Positions 18,071 through 26,579 of a DNA stretch of 38,141 bases are shown one piece after another (the stretch's first letter is position 1; every line of letters begins with the position of its first letter). The stretch is from an uncultured Alistipes sp. (GTDB lineage: Bacteria; Bacteroidota; Bacteroidia; Bacteroidales; Rikenellaceae): NCBI GenBank assembly GCA_947623305.1, contig CANQGQ010000018.1, positions 1-38,141 of the forward strand. The letters are read 5' to 3'. Under the pieces are notes generated by a model. The model was not told where the DNA came from, ran no database searches, and was given only the letters and a program-made list of their open reading frames with translations. A program made the translations under genes and the position numbers.

Positions 18071-18103
18071 AGGTGAAAATGAATAATAAAGAAAACTTAA
18101 GAT

Positions 18104-20668
18104 ATGCAGATTAAACGTATTTCATTGCTGTTTCTGCTTTTGCTGGCGATCGGATGCACGCTGCCTGCGCAGGCGCAGATGACCGATGAACAGGTGATTC
18201 GATATGTGCAGGAGGGAATACAGGCCGGTAAAGGCCAGGCGCAGATCGGTAAGGAATTGTTGGCCAAAGGCGTTAGCCGAAGCCAGATCGAACGTTTGCG
18301 TGAGCAGTTCAATTCCGACTCGGACGACGCCAGCAGTCGGTATCGTTCGTCTTCGCAAAGTCGCACCCGCAAACGTTCGACGTTGCCCGATCGTCGGGTC
18401 GATTCCGAAGAGGGCGACCGTTATTATTACGATCGGCGCAGTGGAAACATGCGCAATGCTCGTTATGATCGTCGGAATGTTCGTCCGAACGGTATGGATG
18501 ATTTCGAATTTTCGGGGAATTATTCGACCGATCCGTACGGGATGGATGCGTTTGCGGCCGATTCGTTGGGATTCGACCGCCCGTTCGGATCGCGACAGCG
18601 TTCCGTTCCGGACAGCTTACGGAAATTCGGCCATAATATCTTCGTGGACAGGGAACTGACTTTCGAACCGAACGAGAATCTCGCGACGCCGGAGAATTAT
18701 CGGTTGGGGCCTGGCGATGAGGTGATTATCGACATCTGGGGTGCCAACGAGGACAATATTCGGCAGGAAATTTCGCCCGAGGGGAACATCATGGTCGAGC
18801 AGTTGGGGCCGGTCTATCTGAACGGTCTCACGGTCAAGGAGGCCAATGACAAGATTCGCCGCATTTTCGCCCAGAAATATGCGGATGTCATGGGCGATAA
18901 TCCGCTTTCGGACGTGCGCGTTACGTTGGGGAACATCCGGTCGATCTCGGTCAACGTCATGGGCGAGGTGCATACGCCCGGAACCTATCGGCTGTCGGCG
19001 TTCGCTTCGCTTTTCCATGCGCTTTACAGTGCGGGCGGCGTAACCGATATCGGTTCGTTGCGCAACATTCGGGTGATGCGCAACGGACAGGAGGTCGCGT
19101 CGGCCGACTTGTACGAATATCTGTTCGATGGCAAGTTGTCGACCGATATTCGCTTGAACGAGGGCGATGTGATCGTTGTTCCGCCTTATGAAGCGCAGGT
19201 AACCGTGCAGGGCAAGGTGAAACGCCCGATGTATTACGAGGTGAAGAAGGGCGAGCCGCTTGCGGCTTTGCTTCGGTATGCTGGAGGTTTTGCCGGCGAC
19301 GCTTATTCGGAAGAGGTGGGCTTGATTCGCCAGACGGGCAAGGAACACAGCTATTTCGGTATCCGAAAGGGCGATTACGATTCGTTCGATCTGGAAGACG
19401 GCGACTCCGTGCGGGTCGGCGCTACGTTGGATCGGTTTATCAATCGGGTCGAAGTGCAGGGCGCCGTGTTCCGCCCGGGGATGTACGAACTTAGCGGCGA
19501 GTTGAATACCGTGCGGGCTTTGGTGGAACGCGCCGATGGCGTTACGGAAGATGCTTTCCTGAATCGGGCCCAGTTGTTGCGCGAAAAAGACGATCTGACC
19601 AAAGAGATGCTGGCGATCGACCTGCAAGGGATTCTTTCGGGAGCGTTGCCCGACGTGGCTTTGCGGAAAAACGACGTGCTGATGGTTCCGAGTACGCAAG
19701 AGTTGCAGGAATTCGGTGCATTCACCATCGACGGCGAGGTGGCTTGGCCCGGGCGCTATCCCTATGCGGAGAACACGACGGTCGAAGACTTGATTATCCA
19801 GGCTGGCGGCCTGTTGGAGAGTGCTTCGACGGCGCAGGTCGATGTCATGCGCCGATTGAAATTGCCCAAAAGCAAGGTGCCGTCCGAAGAGATCGGCAAG
19901 GTGTTCAGTTTCGAAATCCGGGACGGTTTCGTGGTCGACGGTGAGGAACATTTTACGTTAGCGCCGTTCGATATCGTCGTGGTGCGCCGGAGTCCGGGGT
20001 ACCAGAAGCAGCAGTTGGTGGTGCTCGACGGCGAGGTCGTGTTCGAAGGTCGATATGCTCTCGTCCGCAAAAACGAACGCATATCGGATTTGGTCAAACG
20101 CGCCGGCGGTGTTACGCCCGATGCCTATACGCGAGGCGGCCGACTGATCCGTCGCATGACCGATGAAGAACGGGCTGTACGTGAGGCGGCCATCCTGGCT
20201 GCGCAGCAGAGACGGGGTGAAGATTCCGTGTCGTTGGAACGACTGACGGTGAGCGACTATTATAATGTAGGTATCGAACTCGACAAGGCTTTGGCCAATC
20301 CGGGGTCGGATTACGATGTGATTCTGCGCGAGGGCGACCGGTTGGTCGTTCCGCAGTATGTCAGCACAGTAACCATTACCGGTGAGGTGATATGCCCCAA
20401 CACGGTGACTTACTTGAAAGACAAACCGTTGAAATACTACATTTCGCAGGCCGGCGGTTATGCCGATCGTGCGAAGAAGAACCGCGCTTATGTGGTTTAC
20501 ATGAACGGCATGATTGCGCAGGCGAAGGGCAATACGAAGATCGAACCCGGATGCGAAATCATCGTTCCGAGCAAGCGCAAACGGAATCCGTTACGATTGG
20601 CCGAGATTCTGGGATTGACGACTTCGGCGGCATCCATTGCGGCTGTGGTTGCAGCGATATCGAAATAG
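18104..20668 (+). CDS. wza: Polysaccharide export outer membrane protein with multiple SLBB domains
   Basis: An 854-residue Wza-like exporter, long for the family because of repeated SLBB domains. A signal peptide covers residues 1-24 (LLFLLLLAIGCTLPAQAQ). A low-complexity Arg/Ser/Asp region follows (about 70-150). The Poly_export domain begins near 190 (YRLGPGDEVIIDIWGANEDN). At least four SLBB units follow, seen by repeats of the type V-x-G-x-V-x-x-P-G-x-Y (NVMGEVHTPGTYRL, VQGAVFRPGMYEL, IDGEVAWPGRYPY, ITGEVICPNTVTY). A possible membrane helix ends the protein (LGLTTSAASIAAVVAAIS). It forms a channel for the glycan across periplasm and outer membrane. It is followed after 29 bases by the Wzz-like gene. 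Confidence 0.92.
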   Translation: MQIKRISLLFLLLLAIGCTLPAQAQMTDEQVIRYVQEGIQAGKGQAQIGKELLAKGVSRSQIERLREQFNSDSDDASSRYRSSSQSRTRKRSTLPDRRVDSEEGDRYYYDRRSGNMRNARYDRRNVRPNGMDDFEFSGNYSTDPYGMDAFAADSLGFDRPFGSRQRSVPDSLRKFGHNIFVDRELTFEPNENLATPENYRLGPGDEVIIDIWGANEDNIRQEISPEGNIMVEQLGPVYLNGLTVKEANDKIRRIFAQKYADVMGDNPLSDVRVTLGNIRSISVNVMGEVHTPGTYRLSAFASLFHALYSAGGVTDIGSLRNIRVMRNGQEVASADLYEYLFDGKLSTDIRLNEGDVIVVPPYEAQVTVQGKVKRPMYYEVKKGEPLAALLRYAGGFAGDAYSEEVGLIRQTGKEHSYFGIRKGDYDSFDLEDGDSVRVGATLDRFINRVEVQGAVFRPGMYELSGELNTVRALVERADGVTEDAFLNRAQLLREKDDLTKEMLAIDLQGILSGALPDVALRKNDVLMVPSTQELQEFGAFTIDGEVAWPGRYPYAENTTVEDLIIQAGGLLESASTAQVDVMRRLKLPKSKVPSEEIGKVFSFEIRDGFVVDGEEHFTLAPFDIVVVRRSPGYQKQQLVVLDGEVVFEGRYALVRKNERISDLVKRAGGVTPDAYTRGGRLIRRMTDEERAVREAAILAAQQRRGEDSVSLERLTVSDYYNVGIELDKALANPGSDYDVILREGDRLVVPQYVSTVTITGEVICPNTVTYLKDKPLKYYISQAGGYADRAKKNRAYVVYMNGMIAQAKGNTKIEPGCEIIVPSKRKRNPLRLAEILGLTTSAASIAAVVAAISK

Positions 20669-20697
20669 TGTGTGATTGGCTGAAAAAGAATAACGTG

Positions 20698-21813
20698 ATG
20701 ATAAACGAACCTTTGACGAATCCGCCGGAGCGGATAGAGCAGGAAGAGGAAATCGACTTGCTGGAACTGGCTCGCAAATTGTGGAACAGTCGCAAACGGC
20801 TGTTGAAATGGTGCGGTATCGGCGCTTTGCTGGGAATCGTCGTCGCTTTCAGTATTCCGAAAGAGTATAGCGTTACGGTGAAGCTCGCACCCGAGATTTC
20901 CAATGGAAAACAATCGCTGGGCGGTTTGGGCGATTTGGCTGCTATGACGGGATTCAACGTCGGCGGAGGTGCCTCGGGCGATGCTGTTTCTCCGACGCTC
21001 TATCCCGATATTGTCGAATCGGTGCCGTTTGCAACGGAATTGTTCGATGTGCAGGTCTCCGACAAAAAGGGAAAATTGCAGACGACGGTGTATGAATATC
21101 TGACGGAAAACGTGCGTCGACCGTGGTGGAGTGCCGTTCTTTCGGCTCCGTTCAAATTCATTGGTTGGACGGTCTCGCTCTTCAAAGGCGATGAAGATGC
21201 ATCGTCCCGCGAGGTTGATCCTTTCCGATTGACCCCTGAGGAAAATGGTGTGGTAAGTGCTTTGAAGGAACGGGTTACGTGTGTAGTCGACAAAAAATCG
21301 TCGGTAATTTCATTGACCGTAACGATGCAGGATCCGTTGATTGCCGCCACATTGACAGATACGGTCATGAACAATTTGCAGAATTACATCACCGAATATC
21401 GAACGAATAAGGCACGGCATGATTTGGAATTCACGCAGAAACTCTATGACGAGGCCCAAGCTGCCTATTATGCGGCGCAATCGAAGTATGCGCGGTATAT
21501 GGATGCGAATCAGAATGTCGTGTTGCGTTCGGTGCGCACGGAGCAGGAACGATTGCAGAATGAAATGACGCTGAATTACAATCTGTACAATCAGATGGCT
21601 CAGCAGCTTCAGTTAGCCAAAGCCAAGGTACAGGAATCCACACCGGCCTATGTCGTTTTGCAGCCTGCAACGGTTCCCTTGCGTGCAGCGAAACCTTCGA
21701 AGATGATGATTTTGATTGGATTCGTGTTCCTTTTCGGCGTAGCTACCTCTGCTTGGGTGCTTTTCGGCGAGGAGTTGTTGGGCCAATTCAAGAAAGAGGC
21801 GAAAGAAGAATAG
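20698..21813 (+). CDS. wzz: Wzz-type chain length determinant / polysaccharide co-polymerase
   Basis: A 371-residue inner membrane protein with two transmembrane helices, near 40-60 (CGIGALLGIVVAFSIP) and near 335-355 (MMILIGFVFLFGVATSAWVL), enclosing a periplasmic helical domain (DLEFTQKLYDEAQAAYYAAQ). The N-terminal Wzz signature is visible (EEEIDLLELARKLWNSRKRL), and the proline-rich segment before the second helix reads VPLRAAKPSKM. It controls glycan chain length and contacts the exporter. No C-terminal kinase domain is present, so it is not a Wzc-type tyrosine kinase. The frame is open upstream to 20392, but the ATG at 20698 is the right start because the upstream part overlaps the exporter gene. 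Confidence 0.9.
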   Translation: MINEPLTNPPERIEQEEEIDLLELARKLWNSRKRLLKWCGIGALLGIVVAFSIPKEYSVTVKLAPEISNGKQSLGGLGDLAAMTGFNVGGGASGDAVSPTLYPDIVESVPFATELFDVQVSDKKGKLQTTVYEYLTENVRRPWWSAVLSAPFKFIGWTVSLFKGDEDASSREVDPFRLTPEENGVVSALKERVTCVVDKKSSVISLTVTMQDPLIAATLTDTVMNNLQNYITEYRTNKARHDLEFTQKLYDEAQAAYYAAQSKYARYMDANQNVVLRSVRTEQERLQNEMTLNYNLYNQMAQQLQLAKAKVQESTPAYVVLQPATVPLRAAKPSKMMILIGFVFLFGVATSAWVLFGEELLGQFKKEAKEE

Positions 21814-21878
21814 AGGAGAATTTACTCCTTATGCAAAGACTGTTCGAGTTTTACGATAAGCCATCTTTGTCGAAGTAT

Positions 21879-21916
21879 AAAAAATCCGTATGACGTGATT
21901 GCCATACGGATTTTTT
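21879..21916. terminator. Strong bidirectional terminator after wzz
   Basis: A 14-base perfect inverted repeat (arms 21879-21892 and 21903-21916, core ATCCGTATG / CATACGGAT) with A and T runs on either side. It ends the polysaccharide operon and, on the minus strand, the orphan transcript starting near 22069. Confidence 0.88.
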
Positions 21917-22069
21917 CTGTTTGCGGAGAGGACGATTTTTGAACCTCCACTCCGAAATCCTCATTATCAAGGTGATATGTATTTCAAAAGTCGCGTAGTA
22001 ACGCGTTCGTAACGGTTTCTTGTCCGCCGTAGTCTCCTATTGTCGGTCAAGCGTCTGCCCGTTAATTGG
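21879..22069 (-). ncRNA. Candidate small RNA with own promoter and terminator
   Basis: No protein of useful length is found here on the minus strand, yet a consensus promoter (22075-22106) directs transcription leftward into the strong terminator at 21879-21916, giving an RNA of about 190 bases. Predicted pairings include CTTGaCCG with CGGaCAAG in the 5' half, CGCG with CGCG around 21991-22004, and CGGAGTGG with CCTCTCCG (one mismatch) just before the terminator. The 3' hairpin contains GGTTCAAA, which faintly recalls a tRNA T-arm, but no full tRNA fold can be drawn. 6S RNA has this size; I cannot show its central bubble. Identity unknown. Confidence 0.5.
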
Positions 22070-22074
22070 TGATG

Positions 22075-22106
22075 CAAAGATAAGAACCTTATTTGAGAAA
22101 TCCAAT
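22075..22106 (-). promoter_or_regulatory. Consensus promoter of the candidate small RNA
   Basis: On the minus strand TATCTTTG (22075-22082) is a full -7 box and ATTG (22103-22106) lies 20 bases upstream. It begins about 40 bases past the end of darG and points away from it towards the wzz terminator. Confidence 0.65.
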
Positions 22107-22144
22107 AGATATTGGAATCGTTTTAGATCGTTACTTCGTGTCGC

Positions 22145-23217
22145 TTAGCAACCTTTGAATAAATCGTCTTTTCCCTGCGAAAAAGCATCCAGATAGGTGT
22201 AGGCTATCTGTATGTATTTTTCTTTGAACAGATGTTTCTTTCGGGGAGACCAATCCTGAATCTTCGTGATCGTTTGCATCAAGTCGATACATGGATTTTC
22301 TTTCCGGACATAAGCTACTGAGGCAAGTACTTCGAGAGACAATGCCGATTGAAATCCTGTTATCAATTTAATCAACTGTTTCAGTCGCGCAATTTGTTCC
22401 GGTTTCAACTTGGTTTTTACGTACTCGCTGACTTCTTTCATCGCGTTGTACTGTAATTCCAATGCGTCGCGAATGCTCCGATATTCATCTGTTCGAGCCC
22501 TTTGAGATATTTCCCGTTGATGTCGTGCAGAATGCGGCCGACCTGCGGGCAGTAGGGGCCATAATGACTTGCAACGAACTTCAGTTTCCCGAATGAAGGT
22601 TCGCCGAGTAGTTGCATGAAGTAGGCTAATTTGTTGGCAACGAACAAACTGCTGTTTTCGCCCAAAGATTCGTAGTAGAACAGAGCATACAACAGTAAGG
22701 CTCTGGCCGGTGTCAGCTTGGTATCCTTGTAATTCGTTTCGCGCTTGAGCAGTTCACTGACGGCATCATTCGGTTGATAGATGTGAATATCGACGTCTAA
22801 TCCACCGAGATACTTTTCCATCATCGTCTTAACTTGCGACCAGTCCAGACCGCCGTTGCCGCATCCGAGGGGTGGTATGGCGATGCTCTTAATTCGGTAT
22901 TGAGTAATGATCCGAACCAAATCTTTCAAACCCTCTTCGATGTATTCGTATTTAGAACGATGTTTCCAATCTTTCTTTGTCGGGAAATTGATGATCCATT
23001 TAGGCTCGGTCGAAAGCGTAGCTTCTTTCGTTACCAACAACTTCCCCGGAACAATCGAGCCTTCTTTGCATGCCTGTTGATATGTTTGGAAATTGTTGGG
23101 ATACGTATCCTTGAATTGGAGCGCAATACCTTTCCCCATAACACCTACGGTATTAACGGTATTGACCAAAGCTTCGTCCGACGCCGCCAACAAGTTGCCT
23201 GTTACATAGTGTATCAT
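22145..23217 (-). pseudogene. darG: DarG antitoxin (macrodomain), frameshifted
   Basis: DarG removes ADP-ribose from thymidine in DNA and also binds DarT. Residues 1-155 are the macrodomain: ALVNTVNTVGVMGKGIALQF near the N-terminus and IAIPPLGCGNGGLDWSQVK near 112-130 form the ADP-ribose site. The DarG-specific C-terminal helical domain follows (KLTPARALLLYALFYYE, ASHYGPYCPQV). The frame runs 23217 to 22438 and then ends in an out-of-frame tail. The rest of the domain (ALELQYNAMKEVSEYVKTKL, KPEQIARLKQLIKLITGFQS) continues in another frame down to 22145. The shift lies near 22480, where one T appears to be missing. The macrodomain is intact, so de-ADP-ribosylation activity may remain. The start overlaps the darT stop (ATGA). 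Confidence 0.82.
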
Positions 23218-23857
23218 GGATAGAAGTAATTGTTTTTGCTATCGGTGTGTACCTTTATAGCTAAGTTTAAACGTTCCAATAGGTTTTTTACGTATGTTTC
23301 TCGCGTTGCTGTTTTAACGATGATTCCGGCAATACATGAAACGGGTACGTGATTCTTCACCAAAAATTCGGCCTGTTTTTTTCGCATCCGATCCATGTCG
23401 TCTTCGTCATTTCTCCAAAACTGGCTTTTGACGATATTCCAATCGACATGAATTAAGTCTTTCACATCGTTATAAAACTCCGTAATGTTATTTTTGGCAT
23501 GACCATCGGTAAAACACCATTCTGGACATTGCGAAATAACTTGACTGATTTGACAAACTATGTAGATTCATCTTGCGGTCTTTGTTGAATTCCTCTATAC
23601 CCGGTTTTGATATTTAATAACATCGGGGAATGTCCGCCGAAATAAAACGGAATATAATCACCCAAGTCGCCGCCCGGAGGATTAATGCCGACGTGAAAAC
23701 TTTGTCGTTGTTCAATCAACTGAACATCTCCGATATTAATATAGTTCGGATCGCATGTCGGGCTGTTTTTGGTATGCAAGCCGTGTGTCAGAATGAATTC
23801 CAAATTGGAAAAGTGGACTATTCTGAAAATGAATCCCGATGTATAATCGACTTGCAT
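23214..23857 (-). pseudogene. darT: DarT DNA ADP-ribosyltransferase toxin, frameshifted
   Basis: DarT (DUF4433) attaches ADP-ribose to thymidine in single-stranded DNA and acts in phage defence. The N-terminal part has FRIVHFSNLEFILTHGLHTK and the NAD-binding stretch DYIPFYFGGHSPMLLNIKTG, ending QQRPQDE. The frame then stops at 23558. The next homologous segment (YIVCQISQV, CPEWCFTDGHAKNNITEFYN) is in a different frame and runs on through RMRKKQAEFLVKNHVPVSC, which holds the likely catalytic Glu, to 23214. Reading GAAATC instead of GAATC near 23567 would restore one protein of about 214 residues, the family length. So a single A is missing. As written the toxin lacks its catalytic half. It is first in the darTG pair. 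Confidence 0.85.
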
Positions 23858-23873
23858 GTATCGTTTGTTTATG

Positions 23874-23909
23874 CAAATATAGCGATTTTAGTTAAAATGA
23901 AAAAATCGC
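23874..23909 (-). promoter_or_regulatory. darTG promoter with inverted-repeat operator
   Basis: TATATTTG on the minus strand (23874-23881) is a -7 box about 17 bases from the darT ATG. Directly upstream, GCGATTTT (23882-23889) and AAAATCGC (23902-23909) form a perfect 8-base inverted repeat covering the spacer and -33 zone. This is a natural place for autoregulatory binding by the antitoxin or the complex. The -33 box itself is weak. Confidence 0.55.
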
Positions 23910-24118
23910 CGTAGAGGACTCCGGCTTTGCTTTTGAGCTATATTTGATAACGATTTTTTATTTGCTTTTGTCGCTGGCTGTCCTCAGCGTGTCTGCTTCT
24001 TATAGAAGCACAATTATGAAGATAATATATCTTTGTGAAATTTCAAGTAAATCAAATATTGGTGGTTTTTTGTTGTCATGCGTTACGGTGGTAGCAAAGT
24101 TTAAAAATTTCAAAAGAA

Positions 24119-25153
24119 CTAATTTGGGAGAAATTTCTTAATTTCTAACATCAATTTGATGTATATTTTTTCTTGCTGTGTTTTCTGAAGTTCTTCCAAT
24201 GCTTCTTCTGGTGCATTTACAGCCTGATATTGTCCGATTGGTGAATCGGTAAATAGGCATGGAGATAGAATTAAAGGCATTATACGAACTCCTCGCTTTT
24301 GTGCTTGTGATAATAATCTTGGAACTTCTTTTTGCATTACAAAATCTGAAGCGAGAAAATCTGTGGAAACAAGAAGTATTGCAATTGAAGCGGCATTCAA
24401 ATTGTTTTCGATTTCTTTAAGCCAAGAATCGCCTATTTCGATTTGAGTGTCATCCCAATAGTTTACGTCACCATATAAATTCTGAAGAACCTTTAGATGA
24501 GTTTGTAATCTGGTTAACCACTTTTTGTCTTGGTGGCTATAACTGATAAAGATTGTTGGTTTGGGCAATGTTTTTTTGCTATTGGAGGTTACCTGAAATG
24601 GGTCTTCAAGTTGTTTTAATAAAATACCTCTTTTTATAGTCGAAGAATATATATGTAATAAGTTTGGTAATTGTTTGAAATACGATTTTATACCATCTTG
24701 CTGAATCAAATTCCCGCTTATCCATAAGGATTTTAATTATTTCAATCGACTAATCCATGCGATATCGGAAATGTTATTATTACTTAAATCTAATTTAATA
24801 ATGCTTTGAGGAAGTAAGTGCAAATTTGCATCATTTATTTTATTATTGCGTGCTACTAAAACTTTTAATCGAGACGCATTAGCAATTTGTATAGGGAGCG
24901 TTTTTATTGAATTTTTTGAGACAATTAAGGTGTGTAAATTTGGTAACTTAAAGATACTCGTGTGTAATTGAGTTAAATCATTATCGGATAAATCAAGGAC
25001 TCTCAATCTTTTTAACTTGAGAATTTTATTGCTGATATGACTGATATGATTCCCTGATAATTTTAATTTTCGTAAATTATTATGAACATATACCTCTTCA
25101 GGGATATCGATTAGATTTCGGTGAGATAAATTGATTGAAGTTATTTTGGCCAT
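24119..25153 (-). pseudogene. LRR-TIR protein gene with one in-frame stop
   Basis: Residues 1-138 (25153-24740) are leucine-rich repeats: LRKLKLSGNHIS, LRVLDLSDNDLTQL, LHTLIVSKNSIKTL, IIKLDLSNNNISDI. A TAA at 24737-24739 follows LKR-type sequence ISRLK. The same frame then reads LKSLWISGNLIQQDG, which completes the next repeat, and goes on without ATG into a TIR domain: PTIFISYSHQDKKWLTRL, WDDTQIEIGDSWLKEIE, AILLVSTDFLASDFVMQKE. One AAA to TAA change would explain the stop, so the intact protein would have about 344 residues. TIR domains of bacterial defence proteins often cleave NAD or make signal nucleotides. LRRs probably sense a ligand. The gene is much more AT-rich than its neighbours, a sign of transfer. 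A TTG at 24709 could restart a TIR-only protein. Confidence 0.8.
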
Positions 25154-25175
25154 AAGTTAAAAATTCTTACCTTTG
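25145..25175 (+). promoter_or_regulatory. Full-consensus promoter reading right
   Basis: TTTG at 25145-25148, then 19 bases, then TACCTTTG at 25168-25175. Both boxes match the Bacteroidetes housekeeping consensus with the favoured spacing. It overlaps the start codon region of the LRR-TIR gene on the other strand. Confidence 0.7.
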
Positions 25176-25179
25176 TACC

Positions 25180-25329
25180 ACTCGGTCTATGGTGGGTAGC
25201 GAGTCTAAATAATGAAGCCGGAAAATTCATCGGGGACCTAATTTTAGGGCAACGAGAAGGGTCCACTTCAGCTTCGGCATCCACGCGATTTATTTTCAGG
25301 AATTCTTGTTTTTCAAGGATTCCTTTTTT
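25180..25329 (+). ncRNA. Candidate small RNA between LRR-TIR and AAA ATPase genes
   Basis: A stand-alone transcription unit of about 150 bases: consensus promoter at 25145-25175 and a textbook intrinsic terminator at 25299-25329. The predicted 5' end can fold, ACTCG (25180-25184) with CGAGT (25199-25203). Inside, GGACC and GGTCC can pair around 25234-25262. The only small frame on the plus strand is MKPENSSGT at 25212-25241, without a ribosome binding site. It lies antisense to nothing known, since the ATPase gene ends at 25386. I do not recognise the RNA family. A regulatory RNA for the neighbouring defence genes is only a guess. Confidence 0.55.
25299..25329 (+). terminator. Intrinsic terminator of the candidate small RNA
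   Basis: Arms GGAATTCTTG (25299-25308) and CAAGGATTCC (25314-25323) pair fully with one G-U, with a 5-base T loop, then six T (25324-25329). No A run precedes it, so it works on the plus strand only. Confidence 0.82.
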
Positions 25330-25385
25330 CAAAAATAGGAAACATTCTCGAATTAAACCATAATTTACAACAGTTTTTCTCGTTG

Positions 25386-26534
25386 TTAAAATCCGCTCCA
25401 CGAGGTGACTGCACCATCGGAGGTATTCATGTTTTTTTCGCCTCCATAAATCACGATTTTTTGGGTTGCATCTGCTCCTGATAATTTGCCCCAATAGTTC
25501 AACCCTTTGAAATAGTCTTTGGAAAACGTCGCTCCCGATTTGATTTCATAAGCATGTTGCATTTCATTTTCCGTACAAAGCAGGTCGACCTCGTTTCCGG
25601 TGCTGTCATGCCAAAATGAGAGAGTCGGCTCTTTTCCACGATTGAATTCACGTTTCAGAAATTCATTGACCACCATGTTTTCGAACAACCCACCACGCAA
25701 ATAATGCGTGTCGAGTTGTGCGACACTACGGATTTCCAATAGCGAGCAAGCCAATCCGGTGTCGTGGAAATAGAGTTTGGGTGATTTAACCAGTCGTTTG
25801 GAGAAATTACGATAATCTGGTCGCAGAAAATGGATGATGTAGCTCGCTTCCAATACTGAAAGCCACGCATCGACCGTCGGTGCACTTACGCCGCATTCTG
25901 TAGCCAGCGATGTTTTGTTAAGCAGTTGCCCGATGCGACCAGCGCATAGCTTTATCAATCGGGTGAATTTGGCGAGGTCTCCGATTTCTTTGATTTCTCG
26001 AACATCCCGTTCTACGTAGGTTTTGATGTAATTCGGATAATAATCCGTCGGTTCGATGTCGTAGTCGTACAATCGGGGATAGCTGCCTTTGAATATCTCG
26101 GCATTGATTGTTTGAGGAACGATGTCGGCATCTCGTAATTCTTCGTGCGAAAATGGCAGGAGTGTAAGAATGCCTACCCGTCCCGCCAGTGATTGGTCGA
26201 CGGCCTGCATTAAAGCCGCATTTTGGGATCCGGTCAGAATATACATACCGACGTTATGTTTTCTGTCCGTATGCGTTTGCAGATAGGAAAGTAACGAAGG
26301 CACTCGTTGTACTTCGTCGATAATCGTGCGATCAGAGTAGGTCGTTATAAATCCGCGTGGGTCTTCCGTGGCGAATAGCCGATTGTCTATATCTTCGAGC
26401 GATACTCGTTTATAATCGGGAAAGGTCATCTCCGCCAGCGTCGTTTTTCCCGATTGTCGGGGCCCTGTAATTGTTACGAAAGGATATTTCGTGGACAGTT
26501 GGCGTAGTTTCTTTTGTAGTGTTCGTGTAATCAT
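25386..26534 (-). CDS. AAA_14 / DUF4143 ATP-binding protein
   Basis: A 382-residue protein of the widespread AAA_14 plus DUF4143 family. The P-loop is GPRQSGKTT (24-32), the Walker B region TIIDEVQRVPSLLSYLQ, and the sensor strand MYILTGSQNAALM. The DUF4143 part follows (YVERDVREIKEIGDLAKFTR; GLACSLLEI) with a nuclease-like core motif near the end (FWHDSTGNEVDLLCTENEMQ, then AYEIKSGATFSKDYF), which matches PD-(D/E)XK-like E..D..E.K spacing. It is intact, unlike its neighbours. The biological role of the family is not settled. A promoter lies directly upstream, so it is transcribed alone. Confidence 0.88.
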   Translation of the reverse strand: MITRTLQKKLRQLSTKYPFVTITGPRQSGKTTLAEMTFPDYKRVSLEDIDNRLFATEDPRGFITTYSDRTIIDEVQRVPSLLSYLQTHTDRKHNVGMYILTGSQNAALMQAVDQSLAGRVGILTLLPFSHEELRDADIVPQTINAEIFKGSYPRLYDYDIEPTDYYPNYIKTYVERDVREIKEIGDLAKFTRLIKLCAGRIGQLLNKTSLATECGVSAPTVDAWLSVLEASYIIHFLRPDYRNFSKRLVKSPKLYFHDTGLACSLLEIRSVAQLDTHYLRGGLFENMVVNEFLKREFNRGKEPTLSFWHDSTGNEVDLLCTENEMQHAYEIKSGATFSKDYFKGLNYWGKLSGADATQKIVIYGGEKNMNTSDGAVTSWSGF

Positions 26535-26548
26535 ATGCGATGTTTTTG

Positions 26549-26579
26549 CAAAAATAAAATCAAATTTTAGATCTGCAAA
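26549..26579 (-). promoter_or_regulatory. Promoter of the AAA_14/DUF4143 gene
   Basis: On the minus strand TATTTTTG (26549-26556) and TTTG (26576-26579) are separated by 19 bases. The predicted start near 26542 leaves a leader of less than ten bases before the ATG at 26534, so the mRNA is almost leaderless. Confidence 0.65.

Noticed and set aside
21917..21990. A tRNA on the minus strand ending near 21917
   Set aside because: Only a T-arm-like GGTTCAAA and an acceptor-like end are visible; no D-arm or anticodon stem closes properly.
25141..25494. A 117-codon minus-strand frame between LRR-TIR and the ATPase gene
   Set aside because: It overlaps the ATPase 3' end in another frame and crosses the small RNA terminator; composition is not protein-like.
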